This document shows positions 1 through 6,610 of a stretch of 64,000 nt of DNA, in pieces (positions within the stretch are counted from its first letter, which is position 1; the number at the start of each line of letters is the position of its first letter). The stretch spans positions 1-64,000 of the forward strand of contig CAWEYS010000021.1 of the NCBI GenBank assembly GCA_963813355.1. Reading direction: 5' to 3'. Source of the DNA: DATAGF01 sp963813355. GTDB taxonomy: Bacteria; Actinomycetota; Thermoleophilia; Miltoncostaeales; Miltoncostaeaceae. The position numbers and the translations under genes are program-made. The notes beneath the pieces were generated by a model, which saw only the letters and a list, made by a program, of their open reading frames with translations, was not told where the DNA came from and searched no databases.

Positions 1-1
1 T

Positions 2-933
2 CACCGAGCGGCTCGAGGCACATTCACGTCAGGGAAGCCCGGCGTGATGCACGCCTGTGGCCACGACGGGCACACCGCCATCGCCATCACGCTGGCCGAG
101 ATCATGGCGGCGCGCCGCGCCGAGGTGGCGGGCACGGCCGTGTTCATCTTCCAGCCCGCGGAGGAGGTGATCGGCGGCGCGGAGCCGATGATCGCGGCGG
201 GCGTGCTCGACGACCCGCACGTGGACGAGGTGTACGGGCTTCATCTCACGACGCTCACCGCGGCGGGCCATGTCCAGGTGCGGCTCCCGGGCCCTGCATG
301 GCCTGGTGCGACGCGTTCGAGATCGACGTGGTGGGCAAGGGCGGGCACGGTGCCATGCCGCACCTGTCCGTCGACCCGATGGCCGCCGCGGCGAATATTC
401 TCCTCGGGCTCAAGCACCTGGTGTCCCACGAGGTGGCCGCTCAGGAGACCGCGGTGGTCACGGTGGGGCAGATCCTTTCCGGGACGAAGGGCAACATCAT
501 CCCCGGAGGCGACGATGCGCGGCACGATCCGCACGTTCGATGATGGCGTGCGCGCCCAGCTCAAGGAGCGGCTCGGCGCCCATGCGACGGACATCGCGCG
601 GGCCTACCGGGCCGAGGCGCGCGTGCGCTTCGACAGCGGCGCCATTCCCACGGTGGTGAATCACGACGCCCAGAGCGCCTTCGTGCGGCAGTGCGCGGCG
701 AGCGTGGTGGGCGAGGGAGCAGTCGAGGAAGGCCGGCTCGTGATGGCGAGCGACGACATGAGCCTCTTTCTTCGCGCGCGCCCCGGCTGCTATTTCCGGG
801 TGGGCATCCAGCCCACGCACGGCCGTCCGGCCCCGCACCACGCCCCCGAGTTCGAGATGAACGAGGACGGCCGGCCGCCGGGCTCGGCGTCGGGCTCAGC
901 GTGATGCGTGCGGCGCTCGAGCCCGCGCGCTGA
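2..933 (+). CDS. M20 family amidohydrolase, 5'-partial, frameshifted
   Basis: Zinc/manganese amidohydrolase of the M20D group (hippurate hydrolase, IAA-amino acid hydrolase, amino acid deacetylase), which cleaves N-acyl amino acids. The metal-binding motif HACGHDGHT is encoded from about 50, and FQPAEE with its catalytic Glu-Glu follows at about 152. The reading then moves frame near 290 (DAFEIDVVGKGGHGAMPH, the dimerisation domain), returns near 520 (MRGTIRTFDDGVR), and shifts once more near 880 to reach the stop at 931-933. The start lies before the window. The first bases also read well in another frame (TERLEAHSRQGSPG), so a further shift near 38 is possible. At least three single-base shifts make it either a pseudogene or a product of sequence errors. 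Family call is secure; substrate unknown. Confidence 0.85.
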
Positions 934-948
934 CGCGGCCCTCGTCGC

Positions 949-1350
949 TCAACGGTTCGCGAGGGTCCGGAAGCCTTTCCCGCGGAGCAAGCGGTCATCG
1001 GCGGTGACGAGCGCCAACTCGTAGACGTCTGCCGTCGCCGCCAGGAACCGGTCAGCGGGATCCTCGTGTTCGAGGCGCACCGACCGGCTGCGCACCGCCA
1101 CCTCGCGGGTGAGCGGCGCATCGTGCATGGGCGCGCGCGACAACGCCGCCTCCACCCAGTCGGCCGGCGGCGTTCCGCCCCGGACGCGCACGCGACCGCG
1201 CTCGGTGAGCAGGAGGAATTCCCAGATGCTGATCGGAGACAGCCATAGCTGGTTGCTGTCGTCGGCGAGCGCGCCCGCCACCCGCTTGCTGAGTCGCTCG
1301 GGCTCGGCGTGACTCCACAGCCAGATGTGCGTGTCGAGGAGCAGATTCAC
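949..1350 (-). CDS. vapC: PIN-domain toxin, VapC-like
   Basis: Predicted Mg-dependent RNase toxin of a type II toxin-antitoxin module. The 133-residue product starts VNLLLDTHIWLW, the usual PIN opening. The four acidic positions expected for the active site are present: Asp6, Glu44 (SIWEF), Asp100 (DPADRF) and Asp118/119 (TADDRLL). The GTG start at 1350 overlaps the stop of the antitoxin gene (GTGA), so the pair is translationally coupled. A longer in-frame extension upstream exists but is the antitoxin gene read in another frame. RNA target cannot be deduced. Confidence 0.88.
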   Translation of the reverse strand: MNLLLDTHIWLWSHAEPERLSKRVAGALADDSNQLWLSPISIWEFLLLTERGRVRVRGGTPPADWVEAALSRAPMHDAPLTREVAVRSRSVRLEHEDPADRFLAATADVYELALVTADDRLLRGKGFRTLANR

Positions 1351-1577
1351 CTGAGCGCCTCCCACGTGACGAGCTCGCTCGACGTCGTCAGGATGTCCCC
1401 CCGGATCTCGATCGTTCCGCGCAGCGAGCCCAGCCATTCGGGCTGCCGGCGTTCCGGAGACGGGGGAACGATGTCGGCGACGGGTTTCCCGAAGCGCGTG
1501 ACGCGCAGCGGTCGACCCGTCCGGCGGACCCGCTCCAGCGTCGCCAGGCAGGTCACCTTGAACTTCGAGATGGCCAT
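1347..1577 (-). CDS. vapB: Phd/YefM-type antitoxin
   Basis: Antitoxin partner of the PIN toxin directly downstream. The protein of about 76 residues begins MAISKFKVTCLATLERV and continues with RVTRFGKPVADIVPP. This is the N-terminal DNA-binding fold of the Phd/YefM family; the C-terminal tail would wrap the toxin. An alternative ATG three codons upstream (1586) is equally possible. The stop overlaps the toxin start by four bases. Three ATGGTC direct repeats sit just upstream and are a candidate site for autoregulation. Confidence 0.82.
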   Translation of the reverse strand: MAISKFKVTCLATLERVRRTGRPLRVTRFGKPVADIVPPSPERRQPEWLGSLRGTIEIRGDILTTSSELVTWEALR

Positions 1578-1597
1578 CGTGTCCATGCCAGGCTTGT

Positions 1598-1619
1598 ACC
1601 ATGGTCATGGTCTATGGTC
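1598..1619. promoter_or_regulatory. Candidate operator of the toxin-antitoxin pair
   Basis: The hexamer ATGGTC occurs three times (1601, 1607 and 1614), and the first copy is part of the perfect palindrome ACCATGGT (1598-1605). It lies 12-33 bases upstream of the antitoxin starts, where a TA complex normally binds to repress its own operon. Binding is inferred from position only. Confidence 0.4.
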
Positions 1620-1748
1620 AATTCGACGGTGCGCGACCCCTTTGGCGACCGGCGCTCGCGGGCGACGATCGGACAACGAGCCCGATCGTCAGGAGGAGGA
1701 GGCCGGCGCCGGCCCGGGCCGTCGGCCGCATGGGCGGGCCGATCCCGC

Positions 1749-2189
1749 TCAGAGTCCGCGCCGCTTGAGAAAGCTGCTGAGCCAGGGGCCGACATAGTTG
1801 TCGTGCGCGCTCTGGTGGATGGCCGCTTTGAGCTCCTCGGATTCATGCAAGTCGATGGCCTGGGTCACGAGATCGTCGATCTGCCTTCGCATCTCCGAGG
1901 AGGCGAGCCCGGCTTCGAGGCTCTTCACCGCCGTCTCCGTCATGTCCGTGGCCGCCTGGCGCAGCGTGTCGTCCTCGACGAGGGCGCGGCGCAGTGCTTG
2001 CCGCAGGGGCTCCTCCATCGCCGGCATGCCCTCTGCCGCCCCGTCCATGGCGCCCTTCGCCGCGTGATGCCCGAGGCCGCGAACGTATTCCTGGGTCACG
2101 CAGCCGCCGAGGCTCGCCGCGAGCAGCAGGGCGAGGGCGGCGGGCCGGGCGTGCCGGCGGCGGTCGATAGCGCGGACGCTCATGCTCAT
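1749..2189 (-). CDS. Small lipoprotein of unknown function
   Basis: The 146-residue protein begins MSMSVRAIDRRRHARPAALA and has a hydrophobic stretch ending in SLGGC, a lipobox-like site with Cys at about residue 30. The mature part is Ala/Glu-rich and helical (LRQALRRALVEDDTLRQAA, ETAVKSLEAGL) with no recognised catalytic motif. The ATG at 2189 is preceded by GGGAG at the proper distance; the open frame further upstream is ignored for that reason. Between this gene and the antitoxin (about 1620-1748) nothing was recognised. Function unknown. Confidence 0.7.
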   Translation of the reverse strand: MSMSVRAIDRRRHARPAALALLLAASLGGCVTQEYVRGLGHHAAKGAMDGAAEGMPAMEEPLRQALRRALVEDDTLRQAATDMTETAVKSLEAGLASSEMRRQIDDLVTQAIDLHESEELKAAIHQSAHDNYVGPWLSSFLKRRGL

Positions 2190-2271
2190 TCTCCCGGCAG
2201 GTGGTGAGCCCTCGCGAAGTGCCGCTGTGACTCGGTCCGGGTGAGGGCGGATACCGGGACCGTGTCCGGGA

Positions 2272-3157
2272 TCAGGCCGGGCCCGTTTCCATGGGGGCGG
2301 CCGGGTCCTTGACCCACTCCGATAGCGAGCCGTCGTAGACCGCGACATTGTCGTGGCCCAGCAAGGCCAGGACGAAGGCGTCGGCACTCGCCGCGATGCC
2401 GCCGCCGCAGTAGGTAATGACCTTGTCCGCCCGGTCGGCGCCGGTTTCCGCGAACATCGCCGCGAGGTCTCCCGCGGCGAGGAAGACCTTGGTCTCGGCG
2501 TCGACCAGGCGATGGGCCGGGACGTTCACGCTGCCCGCAATGCGCCCGGGCCGGCCGTAGTGGACGCCGCCCTCGCCCGTGTGCTGGCGCGCGGTGAGCG
2601 CATTGACGACCGAGGCCCGCGGATCGGCGATCGCCGCGGCCACCTGGGACTTGGTCGCGATCATCTCCGAACGCGGCCTCGCCACGAACCGGGCCGCGGG
2701 GTACCGGGGCGGCTCGGTCGACAGCGGCCGGCCCTCGGCCTTCCACTTGTCGAGTCCGCCGTTCAGGATGGCGACGTCGTCGAACCCGAACGCCCGAAGC
2801 ATCCACCAGATGCGCGCCGCCCACATCACGCTGCCGACGCTGTAGCACACCACGCGGGTCCCGTCGCCCACGCCATGCCGAGACATGGCCGCGCCGAACT
2901 GCTCGGGCGACGGCATGGTGAACCGGAGGGGCTCGAGGCATCCGACAGCTCGCCCTGGAGGTCGAGATGGTCCGAGCCGGGGATGTGTCCCTGCGCCCAG
3001 TCGGGCCGGCCGCTTCGGGCCGCATAGACCGTCACGGGATGGGATCGAGGTAGGTCGTGCAATCGAAGATGCGGAGGTCCGGATCCGCCAGGTGCGCGGC
3101 CAGCCACTCCGTCTCGACGAGGTACTGCGGGTTCACGATACGCGCGGCATCCGCCAT
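2272..3157 (-). CDS. Thiosulfate/3-mercaptopyruvate sulfurtransferase, frameshifted
   Basis: Two-domain rhodanese that moves sulfane sulfur to an acceptor such as cyanide or a thiol. It starts at 3157 (MADAARIVNPQYLVETEWLA). It shifts frame near 3035 into VTVYAARSGRPDWAQGHIPG, and again near 2930 into the long C-terminal frame with GTRVVCYS, ARIWWMLRAFG and the active-site loop ITYCGGGIAAS, where Cys is the persulfide carrier. Domain order and spacing fit SseA/TST proteins of about 290 residues. Two single-base shifts in the N-terminal domain interrupt the gene. Specificity between thiosulfate and mercaptopyruvate is not decidable from the loop. Confidence 0.85.
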
Positions 3158-3259
3158 GGACGTGTCCTCCCGCGCCAGTGTGCCATACGCGAGAGTGCCA
3201 TGGGGTGGCGGTCTGTCGGAGAATGCGGCGCTAGGATAGCCCGGAGTATGGAGGTGACC

Positions 3260-3505
3260 ATGCCGGAACAAGGTGCGCGTGAATCTGGCCAATGCGCCTT
3301 CGAGCGCGGTGGCAGCTCCCCGGCGTGAGCCCCGACCAGGTCGAGGCCATCGTGAGGTATCGGGCGGAGCATGGGCCGATCAGGGACGCGGCGCAGGCTC
3401 GCGGCCATCGATCGGCGCGAGCGACGCGTCCGCGAGACTGTCGCTGTACGAGCGACCTTCGCCCCGAGCGACGACACGGCGCCCGAGGCACCCGGAGCCG
3501 ACTAG
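3260..3505 (+). CDS. Helix-hairpin-helix (ComEA-like) small protein, frameshifted
   Basis: Reassembling three frames gives a protein of about 80 residues: NKVRVNLANAPSSA, then WQLPGVSPDQVEAIVRYRA, then a tail VRETVAVRATFAPSDDTA ending at 3505. The segment VNLANA...LPGVSPDQVEAIVRYR matches the helix-hairpin-helix non-specific DNA-binding motif of ComEA and its solo relatives. The ATG at 3260 has a strong GGAGGTGA site 4 bases upstream, and no signal peptide or membrane anchor is seen. Shifts fall near 3266, 3310 and 3400. The coupling of SD, motif and stop makes a real gene more likely than chance. Confidence 0.6.
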
Positions 3506-3531
3506 CGGATCGTCGCGCGCCGGCTCCGGTC

Positions 3532-4980
3532 GTGATCCTGCATGTGAACCACACCGCGCCGAACGGCCGCCTGGCCGCGCCCGCGAGCGAGCTGGTGGGT
3601 GCGCTGATGGCGCTCGTCGAGGACGGCAGCGTGGACACGAGCGTGCTGCCCGCGCTGCGCGTGCACCTTGACTGGATCCAGTACCGGGCGAACTTCCGCG
3701 AGCCGGTCTCCGTCCGCCGGGCCACCGATGCGGCAGGCACTCCGGTGGCGCTCGCGGAGATTGCCGTGGACTTGCGCCAGGCGGAGCCCGGCCGGTTCCG
3801 GGAGGAGCTGGCCCGGGCGCTCGCCGCGCTCGGACCCGAGCCGGCGGACGACGATCGCCGCGTCTGGCTGGACGAGTGGGCCCCCATGCGCGAGAGCATC
3901 ATCTGGCGGTTCAACCGGTTGTTCTGGCAGCGGCTCGGCGAGTGGGAGCGGGCCACCGGCCGTGGCTTCGAGGATGCCCTGCCCAGCGGGAAGTCGGACG
4001 CCAACCATCCCCAGGCCGTCGCCGATGCCGTCGCCGACTTCTGGACGCTCCTGCGCGACATGGACAAGCACGGGCAGCTTCCGGCCGAGATCTTCGCCCT
4101 CGAGATCGGTGTGGGCTCGGGGCTCCGCGCGGCGCTCTGGCTCGATCGCTTCAAGGCGCTCGACGAGGAGCGCGGCACCGGATACTACCCGCGCCTCAGA
4201 TTTCTCCTCGGCGACTACTCGCTGCCCACGCTCGACCGCGCCCACGATGCCGTCGCCCACCACCGGGACGCCGTGAGCGTCCTCGCGCTCGACGCGCTCA
4301 ATCCCTTCCGCACGCTGTCGTTCCTCCGTTACAAGATCCTCTACGTGCACCTGACCAACGTCTACGACAACCTGCCCCACGACGAGCTGGTGCGGCGCGA
4401 CGGCCGGCTCTACGTGGTGCAGACGCGCGCGTTCCTGCAGACGGACGCCGCCGGGCGGATCGCGGCGGACTTCGACGTGCCCGCGGCCGACCTGCCGCGC
4501 CTGGTGGACCGCCTGCTCGAGGTCGGCCCCGAGGTCGTCGGGGCCCGCGGCGCCGCCTTCTGGCGAGCTGTCTGGGACGCCGTACGCCTCGACGAGCGGC
4601 TGGTCGCCCTCGATGACCTGTCGCAGGCGCCGCTGCCGGCGGGGCTCGATCAGAGTCATCTCGAGGACCTCCTTGCCGGCGGACCCGAGGACGTCCGCTT
4701 CCACGTGTCCCGCGGCGCTGCGGAGAGCTTCGTCAACACCCTGCCGCTGCTCCATCCGCGCGGGTATCTCCAGGTGCAGGACATCTTCGTGACCGCGATG
4801 GACGAGTATCGGCAGGGCTTCCGCGGCCCGGGCAAGCTGGACGGCTCGGTCGTGAGCTGGGTGAACGGCGCCCTCCTCCGTGCCATCGGCGCCCGGGCCG
4901 GCTACGACGTGCACTTCGCGCCGTTCCGCTACCGTCCCGGATCACGGACGTCCGTCCTGTTCACGACCCCGCGAGACTGA
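3532..4980 (+). CDS. Class I SAM-dependent methyltransferase, MidA-like
   Basis: Uninterrupted protein of about 482 residues. A Rossmann motif I, FALEIGVGSGLRAALW, lies near residue 190. It is followed by an acidic motif (RFLLGDYSLP) and the post-motif ILYVHLTNVYDNLPHDEL, which resembles the large two-part SAM methyltransferases around the MidA/NDUFAF7 family. A C-terminal segment (SRGAAESFVNTLPLLHPRGY, LQVQDIFVTAMDEYRQG) completes the fold. The GTG at 3532 is chosen because recognisable sequence (VILHVNHTAPNG) begins there; another GTG lies at 3544. Substrate unknown. Downstream is the methionine synthase, 40 bases away, so an operon is possible. Confidence 0.7.
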   Translation: MILHVNHTAPNGRLAAPASELVGALMALVEDGSVDTSVLPALRVHLDWIQYRANFREPVSVRRATDAAGTPVALAEIAVDLRQAEPGRFREELARALAALGPEPADDDRRVWLDEWAPMRESIIWRFNRLFWQRLGEWERATGRGFEDALPSGKSDANHPQAVADAVADFWTLLRDMDKHGQLPAEIFALEIGVGSGLRAALWLDRFKALDEERGTGYYPRLRFLLGDYSLPTLDRAHDAVAHHRDAVSVLALDALNPFRTLSFLRYKILYVHLTNVYDNLPHDELVRRDGRLYVVQTRAFLQTDAAGRIAADFDVPAADLPRLVDRLLEVGPEVVGARGAAFWRAVWDAVRLDERLVALDDLSQAPLPAGLDQSHLEDLLAGGPEDVRFHVSRGAAESFVNTLPLLHPRGYLQVQDIFVTAMDEYRQGFRGPGKLDGSVVSWVNGALLRAIGARAGYDVHFAPFRYRPGSRTSVLFTTPRD

Positions 4981-5020
4981 TGCCCGCGACCGGGGAGTCG
5001 CGACACGTGGAGGTGAGGTC

Positions 5021-6025
5021 ATGAGCACTGAGCGCGTGCTGCCGACGGCGGTCGTCGGAAGCTATTCGATGCCGGGGTGGCTGGAGCGGGTGAAGAACGA
5101 CTACCTGCACCGGCGCATCAGCCGCCACGACCTCGAGGAGATCCACGACGCGGCGGTCAAGGCGGCGATCAAGGACCAGGAAGTCGCGGGCGTCGATATC
5201 GTCTCCGACGGCGAGCTGCGGCGCGACAACATGATCGACTACTTCGCGATGCGCCTGCCCGGCGTGCAGATCGATCACACCTCCAAGCGCTTCTACTACG
5301 ACTTCTACGACAGCGCAGTCCGCGCCCGGATGCCCACGGCCTCCCTCGGGCTCGGCGACGATTTTCGCTTCCTGCGCCGGTTCACGGATCGCCAGGTGAA
5401 GGTCTCGGTCACCGGCCCGCACTCGCTCGTCAAGCGGATCCGAAACGAGCACTACCCGAGCGAGGAGGCCTTCGCGCTCGACATCGCGCGGGTGATGAAC
5501 CTCGAGCTGCGGGAGCTGGTCAAGAGCGGGGCCACCGATCTCCAGATCGACGAGCCCTACTACTCGGGCTTCCCCGAGGACCTCGGCTGGGGCATCCGCG
5601 CCGTCAATGCTCTGGTCGATGGCGTGGAGGCGACCATTCGCCTGCACATCTGCTACGGCAATCGTTACGGCAAGCCGTCCTGGGAAGGCAGCTACCGCTA
5701 TCTCTTCCCCGCCATCCGGGAGGCGCGCATCGATCAGCTCATGCTCGAGTTCGGCCGGCGCGGCGAGGAGGACGTGCAGCTGTTCAAGGAGTTCGATCCG
5801 CCCTTCGGCCTCGGTCTCGGCGTCATCGACGTGAAGACGCACGACGTCGAGAGCCCGGCGATCGTCGCCGAGCGCATCAGGAAAGCGCTCGAGATCGTGC
5901 CGGCCGATCGGCTCGGCGTCAACCCGGACTGCGGCTGTCTGCACCTGCCCCGCGACGTCGCGTTCGCCAAGCTGTGCGCCATGGTGGACGGCGCGCGGAT
6001 CGTCAGGAAGGAAGTCGGCGGGTGA
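5021..6025 (+). CDS. Core methionine synthase (MetE C-terminal domain type)
   Basis: Cobalamin-independent methionine synthase fold of only 334 residues, equal to the catalytic C-terminal half of MetE. Zinc ligands are visible: His-x-Cys in RLHICYGNRYG (about residue 205), the Glu of QLMLEFGRRGEED, and Cys in VNPDCGCLHL near the C-terminus. The substrate pocket signature QIDEPYYSG is also present. Short core MetE proteins are reported in the literature to take methyl groups from a corrinoid protein rather than from polyglutamyl folate. Whether that applies here is inference. ATG 5021 is preceded by GGAGGTGAGG. Its stop overlaps the next start (GTGA), coupling it to a folate reductase. Confidence 0.88.
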   Translation: MSTERVLPTAVVGSYSMPGWLERVKNDYLHRRISRHDLEEIHDAAVKAAIKDQEVAGVDIVSDGELRRDNMIDYFAMRLPGVQIDHTSKRFYYDFYDSAVRARMPTASLGLGDDFRFLRRFTDRQVKVSVTGPHSLVKRIRNEHYPSEEAFALDIARVMNLELRELVKSGATDLQIDEPYYSGFPEDLGWGIRAVNALVDGVEATIRLHICYGNRYGKPSWEGSYRYLFPAIREARIDQLMLEFGRRGEEDVQLFKEFDPPFGLGLGVIDVKTHDVESPAIVAERIRKALEIVPADRLGVNPDCGCLHLPRDVAFAKLCAMVDGARIVRKEVGG

Positions 6026-6600
6026 GCAATTCCCTCGCCGACGCGCTCGCCACCCGGCGCTTCTGCTATGTCGTCGAGCTGGTCGCCACGGGGCTTCGCC
6101 GCGAGGCCCAGCTCCTCGAGGTTGCCTCGCGGCTCGCGACCCTGCCCGACGTCGTCGCGGGAAGCATCACGAGCTATGCGGGAGGCGCCATGGGCCACGA
6201 TCCGCTGCGGGTGGGAACCGCGGCGCGGGCGCGCGGGCTCACGCCCAACATCCATCTGACGTGCGTCAATGGAGACCGCCAGGCCCTTCGGAAGACACTC
6301 GAGGACCTGCACGCGCTCGGGATCCAGAACGTCTTCGCCCTCACCGGCGACTTCCCGAGAGCGCAAGCCGGCACCGGGCCCGCCGAGGCCGCATTCGACC
6401 TCGACTCCGTGCAGCTCGTGCGCCTCATCGCCGAGATGCGCCGGGCGGGCATGCCCTTCCACGTCGCCGTTGCCGTCTCGCCGTTCAAGTACGTCGAGGC
6501 GGATTGCATGTACCAGTACCTGAAGCTCGAGAAGAAGATCGCCGCGGGCGCCGACCTCGCCATCACGCAGGTCGGCTGGGATGCCGAGAAGCTCGCGAAC
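6022..6600 (+). CDS. Methylenetetrahydrofolate reductase-like protein, 3'-truncated
   Basis: FAD-type TIM-barrel reductase of the MetF superfamily, which makes 5-methyl-tetrahydrofolate. The GTG start at 6022 overlaps the MetE stop. Conserved MetF elements run in order: FCYVVELVATG, HLTCVNGDRQALRKTL, LGIQNVFALTGDFP, FHVAVAVSPFKYVEAD and LKLEKKIAAGADLAITQVG. After about residue 190 (WDAEKLANT) the match ends abruptly although 90-100 residues of barrel should follow. The open frame continues to 7014 only by reading through antisense helicase DNA. The gene is therefore cut at about 6,600 by an assembly join or rearrangement. Confidence 0.8.
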
Positions 6601-6610
6601 ACGGACCGGC
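6590..6610. other. Apparent sequence junction inside two genes
   Basis: On the plus strand, MetF-like coding similarity ends here; on the minus strand, helicase coding similarity (REHTAQV, then ENAFRAGDLPV) ends at the same place. Both proteins lose their C-terminal portions at one point in opposite orientation. This is expected of a chimeric assembly join or of a rearrangement with deletion, not of two intact neighbours. Confidence 0.7.
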
